Origin: Bog-756 sp963830165 | Lineage (GTDB): Bacteria > Actinomycetota > Acidimicrobiia > Acidimicrobiales > RAAP-2 | Direction of reading: 5' to 3' | DNA: 64,000 bases | NCBI GenBank assembly: GCA_963830165.1 | Contig: CAWHKZ010000006.1 | Span: forward strand, 186,001 to 250,000 | Shown: piece after piece, positions 52,261-61,319 of the stretch | Numbering within the stretch: position 1 is the first letter of the stretch | Layout: each line of letters opens with the position of its first letter | The notes under the pieces: generated by a model | Told to the model about the DNA's origin: nothing | What the model saw: only the letters and a program-made list of their open reading frames with translations | Databases searched by the model: none | Program-made: the position numbers and the translations under genes

Positions 52261-53989
52261 ATGGTGTCGGGGAGCTTCATTCGTCAGCGTGTCGCTCCGT
52301 TCGACCCGATCGAGATCCCGAGCCCGCAGCCGGACGGATCGGGGCCCCCTGGATCTCCGCCGCCAGCCACTGCGCCCCGCTCCGTCACCCGAAGGGGTTG
52401 GCTCCTCGCAGTACCCGGAGCAGCCCTGCTGCTGGCGTGGATGTATGCGCTGACGGTGCATGCGAACAGCGCCGCCGTCAATTTCGGACGGTGCCACGGT
52501 GGTTCTGCAGGGCCAGGCCGTCGCGTCGGGCAACGTGCTGCTCCACGGCTGGATCCTGTCCCTCGACTCATGGTGGACCCTCGACGTGGCGTTGTACGGG
52601 ATGGCCACTGCGGTAGTCGGCGTTCGCGGCGACTTGCTCCTCGCCGGGCCGGCTCTGATCGCCGGGCTGGTCGTGATCGTCGGGGCGGTCATCGCCCGCC
52701 GCGGGCGACGCGGCGCAGCCGCAGCTGCCGGAATGGTCACCGTCGCCGCGGTCCTGGCCCTGCCTACCCACACGCTGGCCTCCTACCTGATGTGCGGGCC
52801 CATCCACGTCAGCACGGCGCTGTATGCCCTGGTCGCCTTCCTGGGACTGAGGCGAAACCGCTTCGGATGGGGCTGGCTCATGGCCGTACTCCTGCTTGCC
52901 GCCGGGATGCTCGGCGATCTCCAGATGGTGTCGTACGGAGTCGTACCGGCGCTGGTGGCCGGCCTTGTGGCCATGGCACGCCGTCGTTCGATCCGGGCCG
53001 GCAGCGGGGCCGTTTCCGCCGCCGCCTGCTCGGTGGCTCTGGCGTTGACGGTGCGGGCACTGGTGGTGGCTCTGGGCGGCTTCACCCTCGGCGCGACCAA
53101 CAGGATGGCCTCGGCGCAGCAGTTGTTCGACAACGTGGCGCATCTGGCACCCGTGTTGGGTCAGCTCCTCGGACTGGGCAATTCCATCAATGGATCCGGC
53201 GGGGTCCCGGTCGCACTCCAGTCGGTGCACATCGTCATCGCCGGACTGCTCACTGCGACCTTGGTCGCCGGTGTCGTCCGACTCCTCCGCGGAGTGTGGC
53301 ACGGCACGGTCACACCCGATCCACCCGGACCGACGAGCGGCAGTGAGCCCGAGCCGTGGAGGCTCGACGATCTTCTGGTGGTGGCCACCTTCGGCTCGAC
53401 GCTCAACTTCCTCGTCCTCGCTGCGAGCACCACCGGCTACCTGCGGTACCTCACGGCATCGGTGATCTTCGGTGCCGTGCTGGCCGGCCGATACGTCACC
53501 CTCTGGTGGTCGTCCGACCATCCTCCCGTCCAGCGTCGGACAGCTGCCGCTGTCGGTGGCGTCGCCGTGGCCTGCTTCCTGGCGGCGAGCGGCGTGCAGC
53601 TCAGCCAACCGGCGCCGAGCTCACCGGCGGTCCGCCTGGCGGCGTTCCTCGAATCCCACGGGCTGACCTCCGGCGTGGGTGACTTCTGGGCCGCATCGCT
53701 CACCACCGTGGAGAGCGGTGACGCTGTCTCCATCCGGCCCGTGGTCCCGGGCCCCGACACCGTGCTCGAGGCGTACAACAAGGGCGACGACCCCGGCTGG
53801 TTCGCCGGCCACTCGTTCCAGTTCGCGGTATATCCGGACACCACCGCAGCCTCCAGCCCCACCCAGGTGTCGTTGCGCACCGCCAGTGCGACCTGGGGTC
53901 GTCCGTCGACGACGTACGACGTCGCCGGTTACGTCGTCCTCGTGTGGCCCCATCCCGTCACCGTGACCACGTACGAGCCGCGCATCTGA
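52261..53989 (+). CDS. Conserved polytopic membrane protein, frameshifted near 52482
   Basis: Function unknown. The N-terminal part is in one frame (Pro-rich, then helix GWLLAVPGAALLLAWMYALT and HANSAAVN), the rest in another (SDGATVVLQGQAVASGNVLL onward, ending at 53989). Removing one T from the TTT at 52482-52484 joins them as AAVNSDGATVV. The joined protein has about ten helices, an outer motif LHGWILSLDSWWTLD, CGPIHVSTALYALVAF and NRFGWGW, and a soluble C-terminal domain (about the last 150 residues). This pattern recurs in actinobacterial membrane proteins of unknown role. The frame break may be a sequencing error or inactivation. The ATG at 52460 gives a 509-residue version without the first helix. 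Confidence 0.65.
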
Positions 53990-54107
53990 TTCCCCCCGGC
54001 ACCCGGTGCGGTCGACCCGGTGATCTGGTCCGTGGCGACGGCACGACGCCCTGAACGGGGATTCGGTCGGGCGTCGCCTGTCGATCGGGGCGCTGCCGCC
54101 CCCGACG

Positions 54108-55097
54108 TCAGTGCCTCCGGTGGTGGACGACCACGACGGGGACGTCGTAGGTGAAGTCGTCCCGGCCGCTCGTCACCGCCGTGCCGCCCGGGGTCACGAC
54201 CGTGATCTGGACCGTTCCGACCGAACCGGCCGGCGCGACCGCCGTCAGGGCCGTGCCGTCGTGGCCGACCGAGAAGTCCGAGCTCTCGACGCCGCCGAAG
54301 TCCACCGAGGTGGCACCGGCCAGGCCGGTGCCGGCGATCTTCACCCGGGTGCCACCTCCGGTCGACCCGACGTCCTGGGCGACGTAGGTGATGTTGGGGG
54401 CGATGTAGGTGAACTGGTCGGTGGGCGTCGGCGAACTCGTGCCGCCGATGGCGGTGACCGTCACATCCACGGTGCCGGCCTCTTGAGGCGGGGCGAAGGC
54501 GACGATCTTGGTCCCGTTCCGGTTGACGGTGATCCCGCCGGCGGGAACGGAGCCGAAGTGGACCGCGGTGGCGTCGAGGAAGTTCTTGCCGGTGATGATG
54601 ACGCGGATACCGCCCGCCCCCTGGCTGATGATCGGGACGACCTGGACGATACGCGGCGCCATGTTCCCGACGTCCCAGGTGAAGGACGTGGAGCCGTAGG
54701 TCGGCGGATGGGCGTTGTCCTTGGCCGAGATCGTCACCTGGTAGGTGCCGGCGAGGCTCGGCGTGCCCTGGATGAGGCCCGACGAGCGCGAGATCGTGAT
54801 GCCCGGCGGCAGGTCGACGGCCGACCACGCGATGATCGGGAAGGGCGAGACCTGCGAGTCGGCGGCCGTCGGTGCGATCGGGATGATGGGCGTGCCGGTG
54901 TCGGACGACTGGTCGGGGATGGGCGCCACCGTCAGCGGGTTGAAGCTCGTCAGGTTGACACTGGACAGCCCGCTGTTGTCCACCGCAGTGGTCTTCACGA
55001 GGACCGCCGCCATGATGGCGACGAGGACGCCGAGGGCGTACAGAACGGTCCGCGGACCGCGACCACCCCTCCGATTGCGCTTCATCCCGTTGGTCAT
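54108..55097 (-). CDS. Membrane-anchored He_PIG/TIG protein
   Basis: 329 residues from ATG 55097 (GGAG about 10 nt upstream; ATG 55085 also possible). Basic start (MKRNRRGGRGPR), one N-terminal helix (TVLYALGVLVAIMAAVLV) that likely stays as an anchor, one He_PIG domain (LPPGITISRSSGLIQGTPS) and two TIG domains (ISQGAGGIRVIITGKNFLDA; STGGGTRVKIAGTGLAGA). C-terminus ends VVVVHHRRH. It looks like a miniature of the giant proteins and could dock them or act in their export; that is inference. Confidence 0.82.
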   Translation of the reverse strand: MTNGMKRNRRGGRGPRTVLYALGVLVAIMAAVLVKTTAVDNSGLSSVNLTSFNPLTVAPIPDQSSDTGTPIIPIAPTAADSQVSPFPIIAWSAVDLPPGITISRSSGLIQGTPSLAGTYQVTISAKDNAHPPTYGSTSFTWDVGNMAPRIVQVVPIISQGAGGIRVIITGKNFLDATAVHFGSVPAGGITVNRNGTKIVAFAPPQEAGTVDVTVTAIGGTSSPTPTDQFTYIAPNITYVAQDVGSTGGGTRVKIAGTGLAGATSVDFGGVESSDFSVGHDGTALTAVAPAGSVGTVQITVVTPGGTAVTSGRDDFTYDVPVVVVHHRRH

Positions 55098-55445
55098 GTC
55101 AGGCGGCTCCGCCGTGAGCATACCGACAGCGCGAGCGGACGATGGGGGACACCCCGCGACGCGTGGCCACGTCGATCGCGTGCCACCCCTTCCGCAAGGA
55201 CCTGCCCATGGCCCCCCTCCCTTTCCTCATCGCCCGCCAGAGCCGAGGGTGCGCCTCCGGGATCCGATCCCATCGCCGTTCCCCTCGTGCCCCTCCGGAT
55301 CGCACTTTCGGCGACATGAGCAACTTAAGGCATCCGGGAGGGGATGACAACCTGGGTGACGCTCCGTGGTCGGCCCACTACGTACGCGGTTCACCAGGGC
55401 TTTCTCCTCCGTCTCCCCGGGTTGCGGGGGACCTAGGGTGGGCCC
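55098..55445. other. Intergenic region between divergent genes
   Basis: 348 bp between the membrane-anchored TIG gene (minus) and the amidohydrolase (plus). Contains a short lower-GC stretch (about 55305-55345) that may be a promoter. No RNA gene or riboswitch recognised. Confidence 0.5.
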
Positions 55446-56852
55446 GTGGAGGAGGACCCGCCCACCGGCCCACCAGCGGCGTCCGGACCCGTCGGCGCAC
55501 CGGCGGACCACGCCTCCGGGGTGGTCCGCTACGTGGCCGACGCGGTGGTCCCCTGCGACGGTCCGACGACCGTCCTGCGCCCCGGCGCGGTCGAGGTCGT
55601 GGGCGACTCGGTGACCCGCGTCGGACGGCCGGGCGACCTGCGATCCGCGGACCCACGGGAGGGACCGCCGGTGCGCGAGGTGCGGGTCGAGGGTGCCCTT
55701 CTCCCCGGGTTCGTCAACACGCACTGCCACTCGCCCATGACCCTGTTTCGGGGGACCGGCGAGAATCTCCCACTGCTGCGTTGGCTCGAGGAGGTGCTGT
55801 GGCCGCGGGAAGCCCACCTCGACGCCGAGGACGTCTACTGGGGCATGACGCTGGCCGCCGCCGAGCTGCTCGCCTTCGGGGTCACCACGACGTGCGAGAT
55901 GTACTTCCACGAGGACGCCACCGCGGACGCCGTCGTGGCCGCCGGGTCCCGGGCGGTGATCACACCGGGCGTGCTGCAGCTGCCCGGCACGGACGGCGGC
56001 GCCGAGTGGTGGCTGGCCTGCCTGGAGCGGTTCTCCGCGTTCCACGACCGGCGGGACGGCGACGCCGGGCGCATCGAGGCCGGATTCGCAGCCCACGCCG
56101 CGTACACCGTGCCCCTGCCCGGGTTGGTGGCCACCGCCGCCACCGCCCGGGAGCGGGGCGCGCTGTTCCACCTCCACCTGGCCGAGACGGAGGGCGAGGG
56201 GGACGCCTTCTCCGCTGCACACGGTGGCTCGGTACCCGAGGTGCTGGCCGCGGCCGGCGTGCTCGACGGCCGGGTCCTGGCCGCCCACAGCATCTGGCTG
56301 TCGCCGGCCGACCTCGACCTCTACGTCGCCCACGATGTGGCGGTGGCCCACTGCCCACAGTCCAACGCCAAGCTCGCCTCGGGGATCGCGCCCGTCACGG
56401 CCCTCCTCGCCCGGGGCGTACGGGTCGGGCTCGGCACCGACGGACCGGCCTCGAACAACGACCTCGACCTGTGGGAGGAGATGCGCCTGGCGGCCATGCT
56501 GGCCCGCCTGCGCGAGGGCGATGCCGGCGCCCTTCCCGCCGCCGGGGCGCTCGACCTCGCCACCCGGGGCGCCGGCCGGGCCCTCGATCGCCCGGATCTC
56601 GGGGTCCTGTCCCCGGGGGCCAAAGCCGACATGGTCGCCGTCTCCCTCGACGACCCCGCCTTCGTCCCCCTGCTCGACGACGCCATGCTCGTCGAGCACC
56701 TGGTGTGGTCGGCGTCGAGCCGGCTGGTCACCGACGTGTGGGTGGGCGGGGAGCCGGTGGTCGTCGGCCGGGAGCTCCGGACCGTGGACGTCGACCGGGC
56801 CCGCGACGAAGTCGGCCGCCGGGCGGCGCGCCTGGCCGATGCGGTGGCCTAG
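55446..56852 (+). CDS. Amidohydrolase, MTA/SAH deaminase (TrzA/AtzA) family
   Basis: 468 residues from GTG 55446. Metal-dependent hydrolase fold: LLPGFVNTHCHSPMTLFRG (HxH), HLHLAETEGEGDAFS (His, Glu), VLAAHSIWLSPADLD (His), and GLGTDGPASNNDLDLWEEM (Asp). This HxH/H/H/D set with LAETE and GTDGxxSNN is typical of 5-methylthioadenosine/S-adenosylhomocysteine deaminases and related N-ribosyl or s-triazine deaminases. It most likely deaminates an adenosine-type nucleoside. Single gene, convergent with the SRPBCC pair. Confidence 0.88.
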   Translation: MEEDPPTGPPAASGPVGAPADHASGVVRYVADAVVPCDGPTTVLRPGAVEVVGDSVTRVGRPGDLRSADPREGPPVREVRVEGALLPGFVNTHCHSPMTLFRGTGENLPLLRWLEEVLWPREAHLDAEDVYWGMTLAAAELLAFGVTTTCEMYFHEDATADAVVAAGSRAVITPGVLQLPGTDGGAEWWLACLERFSAFHDRRDGDAGRIEAGFAAHAAYTVPLPGLVATAATARERGALFHLHLAETEGEGDAFSAAHGGSVPEVLAAAGVLDGRVLAAHSIWLSPADLDLYVAHDVAVAHCPQSNAKLASGIAPVTALLARGVRVGLGTDGPASNNDLDLWEEMRLAAMLARLREGDAGALPAAGALDLATRGAGRALDRPDLGVLSPGAKADMVAVSLDDPAFVPLLDDAMLVEHLVWSASSRLVTDVWVGGEPVVVGRELRTVDVDRARDEVGRRAARLADAVA

Positions 56853-57331
56853 CCCCTGGCCGCCCCGGCCAACCCGTCGGCGTAGGCCGCCAGCGAGTCG
56901 GCGAACCGCTGCATCATGCGGGGCAGCACGGCGTCCAGGACCGGTCCCGAACCGGGCAGCTTCGGGTCGAACGAGCCGGTCCAGTCGATGCGGGTACCGG
57001 CGCCCTCCGGCGTGAGCGTCACGTCCGCCAGGTAGTTGCGCACCGGGAAGCCGCTGAGGATCCGGTAGCCGAGGTGGCGGGGAGGGTCCCAGGTCACGAC
57101 CTCCTCGCGCGAGCCGACCCCGAAGCGGCTGAAACGGCGCACGGCGCCCACGCCGTCCGGGGCCGGGACGCCCTCGCGCTCGAGGTCGGAGCGCGTGAGG
57201 AAGGACCAGTCGCGCCAGCGCCGGGCCTCGCCCAGGAGGGGCCAGACGACCTCGACCGGGGCGGCGGTCGAGGCCCCCACCCGGTAGTGGCGGCCGCCGG
57301 CCGGCACGGTGGGCGGCGTGGCGCCCGTCAC
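56849..57331 (-). CDS. SRPBCC/polyketide-cyclase-like protein (downstream of pair)
   Basis: 160 residues from the GTG that overlaps the previous stop (GTGA). START/SRPBCC-like: YRVGASTAAPVEVVWPLLGE, RRWRDWS, GSREEVVTWDPPRHLGYRI, GTRIDWTGSFDPK and a long C-terminal helix (MMQRFADSLAAYADGL). Such proteins bind hydrophobic ligands. It overlaps the amidohydrolase end by 4 bp (convergent). Confidence 0.82.
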   Translation of the reverse strand: MTGATPPTVPAGGRHYRVGASTAAPVEVVWPLLGEARRWRDWSFLTRSDLEREGVPAPDGVGAVRRFSRFGVGSREEVVTWDPPRHLGYRILSGFPVRNYLADVTLTPEGAGTRIDWTGSFDPKLPGSGPVLDAVLPRMMQRFADSLAAYADGLAGAARG

Positions 57332-57711
57332 GCCTCCACGTGGGACTTCAGGGCCTCGAGCGACTGCTGGTAGATGGTCTGCATGAGGTCGGCCATCTCG
57401 TCGGGGACGGCGTCCACCTCCCAGGTGACGTGACTGCCGGTGCCGGCCGGGCTCACGGTGATGGTCGCCTCGTGGGACTCGACGGGCACGCCGTCGACGA
57501 TGGAGTAGGTGATGGCCCGAGCGGACTCGTCGCGGGCGACGAGCTTCTCGGTGATGGTCATGCCCATGGTGTCGAGGATCCGGTTGTCGCCCTCCAGGCG
57601 GCACGACTCCATGCCCGGCATCCACCCGGCGATGCCGCCGAAGTCGCCGACCAGTGCCCAGACGGCCTCGGGGGAACCCTCCACGTCGATCTCTGCAGTG
57701 CGCTCAGCCAT
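57328..57711 (-). CDS. SRPBCC-family ligand-binding protein (upstream of pair)
   Basis: 127 residues; AAGGAG ribosome site 5 nt before ATG 57711. Helix-grip fold signature: EIDVEGSPEAVWALVGDFGG, GWMPGMESCRLEG, HVTWEVDAVPDEMADL, and a final helix. This resembles Bet v1/polyketide-cyclase-type small proteins. Translationally coupled to the second SRPBCC gene, so the two may act together on one hydrophobic substrate. Confidence 0.85.
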   Translation of the reverse strand: MAERTAEIDVEGSPEAVWALVGDFGGIAGWMPGMESCRLEGDNRILDTMGMTITEKLVARDESARAITYSIVDGVPVESHEATITVSPAGTGSHVTWEVDAVPDEMADLMQTIYQQSLEALKSHVEA

Positions 57712-57832
57712 GGTGCTCCTTAGGTTCTGGTCCGGTGTCGGAAGGTGGCGGTGCCCTCCCCGGCCCGTGGGGCCGGGGGTGGACCGATGGTAGGCGCGCT
57801 CGCCCCGGGGCTCCACCGCTAGCGTCGCAGCC

Positions 57833-58645
57833 ATGACCGCCGCCACGGCCGATGCCGCACCCGCCCTGTTCGTCCCGGACGGTGACGATCTGGTACCCAC
57901 CGACCTCGCCCGTGGGCCGTGGTCGCCGGAGTCGCTGCACGGAGGACCGGTCGCCGCCCTGGTGACCCGGGCCACCGAACGGGCGGTCCCTGACGACGAC
58001 GGGCTGCGGGTGGTCCGCCTCACCCTGGAGCTCATCCGGCCGGTCGGCACGGCGCCGCTCAGGGTCACCGGGCGGATCTCCCGGCCGGGGCGGAAGGTCC
58101 AGGTCGTCGACACGGTGGTCACCCAGTCCGGCTCGGAGGTGGCCTGGGGTCGTGCCGTGCGCATCCGTGTCGACCCTGAGGTCGGTCCGCTCGAGCCCTC
58201 CGTGCCCGAGGATGCCGCTCCGGCCCCGCCGTCGGCGGGGGAGGACGTGCCCTCCACGATCAGCGGCCACCGGGGCTTCCACAACGGCGGCGTGGACATC
58301 CGCTGGGTGGCGGGCCGGATCGACCGGCCCGGGCCGGCCACCGCGTGGTTCCGACTGCGGGTCCCGGTGGTCGCCGGCGAGGAGCCGACGCCGGCGCAGC
58401 GGGCCATGGGCGTGGCCGACTTCGGCAACGGCGTCGCCTCGGAGCTGGACTTCGGGTCCCACCTGTTCATCAATCCCGACCTCACCGCGTACCTGCACCG
58501 GGACCCCGAGGGCGAGTGGATCTGCCTCGACGCCCGCACGCGGTTCGGTCCACCGGGCACCGGCATGGCCGAGTCGGCACTGTGGGACGGGCGCGGCCGG
58601 ATCGGCCGTGCCGTCCAGAGCCTCTACGTGGAGCGCAGCCGGTGA
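57833..58645 (+). CDS. Acyl-CoA thioesterase, TesB-like double hotdog
   Basis: 270 residues. Two hotdog halves: the first with WSPESLHGGPVAALVTRATE and RVVRLTLELIRPVGTAPL, the second with VADFGNGVASELDF and LFINPDLTAYLHRDPEGEW, WICLDARTRFGPPGTG near the end, as in acyl-CoA thioesterase II-like/4HBT_3 proteins. It likely cleaves acyl-CoA, fitting the coupled acyl-CoA synthetase downstream (GTGA overlap). Divergent from the SRPBCC pair. Confidence 0.87.
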   Translation: MTAATADAAPALFVPDGDDLVPTDLARGPWSPESLHGGPVAALVTRATERAVPDDDGLRVVRLTLELIRPVGTAPLRVTGRISRPGRKVQVVDTVVTQSGSEVAWGRAVRIRVDPEVGPLEPSVPEDAAPAPPSAGEDVPSTISGHRGFHNGGVDIRWVAGRIDRPGPATAWFRLRVPVVAGEEPTPAQRAMGVADFGNGVASELDFGSHLFINPDLTAYLHRDPEGEWICLDARTRFGPPGTGMAESALWDGRGRIGRAVQSLYVERSR

Positions 58646-60342
58646 ATTTCCGCGGCTATCCGGAAGGCTCACCGTCCATCGCCGACCTGCTGATGGCGCG
58701 GGCGACCGACGACCACCCGGCGATCGTCATGGACGACCGGTCGTGGTCGTGGGCCGAGGTCGTGGCCGAGGGCGCGGCCCGTGCCGACCTCCTCCGCGGC
58801 CTGGGCGACGTGGAGCCTCCACACGTCGGGGTGCTGCTCGGGAACGAACCGGAGTACCTGTTCTGGCTGACCGCCGCCGCGCTGACCGGTGCGGTGGTGG
58901 TGGGGATCAACCCCACCCGCCGCGGCGAGGCCCTGGCGGGGGACCTCCGCCGGACCGACTGCCGGATCCTGGTGACCGACACCGAGGGAGCCGCACTGCT
59001 GGAGGGTCTCGACACCGGCGTACCGCCCGACCGGGTGCTCCGGGTGGACGCGGCGGACTACGGGGAGCGGGTGGCCGCCCGAGCCGACATCGACGCCGCC
59101 GCCGTCGTGGACAGGTGGCGGCCCCAGCCGGGCGATCTCTTCCTGCTCCTGTTCACGTCGGGGACGACGGGCGCCCCCAAGGCCGTCCGGTGCACCCAGG
59201 GCCGTCTGGCGGCGATCTCCCAGCTGTCGGCCGCGGGCTACGGCTACGAGCGGGACGACGTCGCCTACTGCGCCATGCCACTCTTCCACGGCAACGCCCT
59301 GATGGTGCTCTGGGGCCCGAGCCTGGTCGTCGGGGCGACGGTCGCCCTGGCCCGCCGGTTCAGCGCCTCGGGGTTCCTGCCCGACGTGCAGCGCTACGGG
59401 GCCACCACCTTCACCTACGTGGGCAAGGCCCTGGCCTACGTGCTGGCCACGCCCCCGACGGACGGCGACGCCACGTGCACCCTGCGGCGGGGTTTCGGAA
59501 CCGAGGCGTCGGTGACCGATCACGCCGCCTTCCAGGAGCGCTTCGGCTGCGCCCTGTCCGAGGGCTACGGGTCGAGCGAGGGCGGTGTGGCCATCATGCG
59601 GGTCCCGGGGACCCCGACGGGCTCGCTGGGTCTGCCGGCCGAGGACGTGGTGGTGGCGGACCCGGCCACCGGACGTGAGTGCCCGCGGGCCGTCCTCGAC
59701 GCCTCGGGTGCACTGGTCAACGGGGCCGAGGCGGTCGGTGAGATCGTCAACCGCTCGGGCGCCGGCCGGTTCGAGGGCTACTACAACGACCCCGAGTCCA
59801 CCGCCGATCGCCTGCGCGACGGCTGGTACTGGACCGGCGACCTGGCCTACCGGGACGCCGACGGCTGGTTCTGGTTCGCCGGCCGGGGCGGCGACTGGCT
59901 GCGCGTCGACTCGGAGAACCTCACGGCCGGTCCCATCGAGCGGGTCCTGGTCCGCTATCCGGATGCGGTCGCCGTGGCCGTCTACGGCGTGCCCGATCCC
60001 CGCACCGGTGACCAGGTCATGGCCGCCCTCGAACCCCTGCCCGGCCACCGGTTCGACCCCGACGCGTTCGGGGCGTTCCTGGCCGCCCAGGGCGACCTCG
60101 GCACCAAGTGGGTGCCGACCTTCCTGCGGGTCACCGCGGCCCTGCCCCAGACGGCGAACGGCAAGGTGACGAAGTCGTCCCTCCGGTCCGAGGGATGGTG
60201 GCGGTGTGACGACACCCTCTACCGCCGCCGCCCGGGCGCGGCGGGCGCGCCGCCGGTCTACGACCGCATGGGGCCGGAGGACGTGTCCGCGTTGCGTGCC
60301 GAACTGGCGGCCCACGGCCGGCTCGGCCTGCTCGGCGGGTGA
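58642..60342 (+). CDS. Acyl-CoA synthetase (AMP-forming, FadD-like)
   Basis: 566 residues from GTG 58642. ANL-superfamily motifs: P-loop LFTSGTTGAPKAVRCTQG (A3), MPLFHGNALM (A4), SEGYGSSEGG (A5), WYWTGDLAYRDADGW (A7), and GRGGDWLRVDSENL (A8). The A10 Lys is in LPQTANGKVTKSSL. It activates a carboxylic acid as acyl-AMP and then acyl-CoA. It resembles mycobacterial FadD17-type enzymes, but substrate chain length is unknown. Confidence 0.9.
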   Translation: MNFRGYPEGSPSIADLLMARATDDHPAIVMDDRSWSWAEVVAEGAARADLLRGLGDVEPPHVGVLLGNEPEYLFWLTAAALTGAVVVGINPTRRGEALAGDLRRTDCRILVTDTEGAALLEGLDTGVPPDRVLRVDAADYGERVAARADIDAAAVVDRWRPQPGDLFLLLFTSGTTGAPKAVRCTQGRLAAISQLSAAGYGYERDDVAYCAMPLFHGNALMVLWGPSLVVGATVALARRFSASGFLPDVQRYGATTFTYVGKALAYVLATPPTDGDATCTLRRGFGTEASVTDHAAFQERFGCALSEGYGSSEGGVAIMRVPGTPTGSLGLPAEDVVVADPATGRECPRAVLDASGALVNGAEAVGEIVNRSGAGRFEGYYNDPESTADRLRDGWYWTGDLAYRDADGWFWFAGRGGDWLRVDSENLTAGPIERVLVRYPDAVAVAVYGVPDPRTGDQVMAALEPLPGHRFDPDAFGAFLAAQGDLGTKWVPTFLRVTAALPQTANGKVTKSSLRSEGWWRCDDTLYRRRPGAAGAPPVYDRMGPEDVSALRAELAAHGRLGLLGG

Positions 60343-61319
60343 GCGGCCCCGGCGACACCGGTGCCGCCACGGCGGCGGTCGACCCGGTGGCGCCGGGATG
60401 GCTCGAGCGCTCCGACCTCCGACTGCAGCGGCACCGCCCGACCGCCCTGGTGGCCGCGGTGCTGGCCAAGTGGTACGAGGACGGGGCCGGGAGGTTGGCC
60501 AACCTGCTGGCCTACTCGGCCTTCCTGGCCGTCTTTCCGCTGCTGTTGATCCTGCTCACCCTGGTGGAGCTCCTCCTGGTCGGCCACACGTCGGCGCAGC
60601 GGGACGTGATCGACGCCGCGCTCCGCCAGTTCCCCGAGATCGGCGACGAGCTGCGGTCCAACATCAACGGCCTGAGCGGTCGCAGCACCCTCTTCCTGGT
60701 GGTGGCCCTCGCCTGGCTCGTCTACGGCTGCCTGCGCCTCAGCAGGAACGCCCAGATCCTCATGGCCACGGTCTGGTCGGTGCCGCGCCAGGCGCTCCCC
60801 ACCTTCGGGCGCTGGCTGCCCCGGGCGCTGGCCTTCCTGGTCGTGGTGGGGGTGGGCTTCGTCGCCGGCGGCGCCCTCTCCGGCATCGGCACCTTCGGGG
60901 GTCTCGGACCCGCTTCGAGCCTGGTGGGCTTCCTGGGCTCCCTGGCCGTGAACGTGGCCATGTTCTGGGCCGGGTTCACGGTCCTGCTGTCGGCGGACCA
61001 GCGCGGTCGCTCGATGTGGCGGGGGGCGCTGGTCGCCGGGTTGGGCTGGACGGTGCTCCAGTTCGCCGACACGCTGCTCGTCAACCACGAGCTCCGGCAC
61101 TACCGCACGCTGTACGGGACGTTCGCCACCGTCATCGTGCTGGTCTGGTGGATCGGCCTCGGCACGATGGTGACCGCCTTCGCCGCCGAGTTCGACGTGG
61201 TCGTCCAGCGGAAGCTGTGGCCCCGGTCGTTGCGCGGGACCGCGACGGGCGGGCCCGGAGCGGTGGCGGGGGACGGAACGGGGTCTCAGCCCTCGACGGC
61301 CAGCGGAGCCGCCGGCTGA
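60339..61319 (+). CDS. YihY/BrkB-family inner-membrane protein
   Basis: 326 residues from GTG 60339, overlapping the acyl-CoA synthetase stop. Six membrane helices: KWYEDGAGRLANLLAYSAFL is the family's N-terminal signature region, then LFLVVALAWLVYGCLRL, LPRALAFLVVVGVGFVAGG, VTRAxW-like loops and TFATVIVLVWWIGLGTMVTAF near the end. Earlier called ribonuclease BN; its function is not known. Ends in a 34-bp convergent overlap with the transporter gene. Confidence 0.88.
   Translation: MSGPGDTGAATAAVDPVAPGWLERSDLRLQRHRPTALVAAVLAKWYEDGAGRLANLLAYSAFLAVFPLLLILLTLVELLLVGHTSAQRDVIDAALRQFPEIGDELRSNINGLSGRSTLFLVVALAWLVYGCLRLSRNAQILMATVWSVPRQALPTFGRWLPRALAFLVVVGVGFVAGGALSGIGTFGGLGPASSLVGFLGSLAVNVAMFWAGFTVLLSADQRGRSMWRGALVAGLGWTVLQFADTLLVNHELRHYRTLYGTFATVIVLVWWIGLGTMVTAFAAEFDVVVQRKLWPRSLRGTATGGPGAVAGDGTGSQPSTASGAAG

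Noticed and set aside
55305..55329. Sigma-28-like promoter (TTAAG...GCCGAAA on the minus strand) before the anchored TIG gene
   Set aside because: The spacing between the two elements is about 8 bp instead of about 11, and no flagellar genes are nearby.
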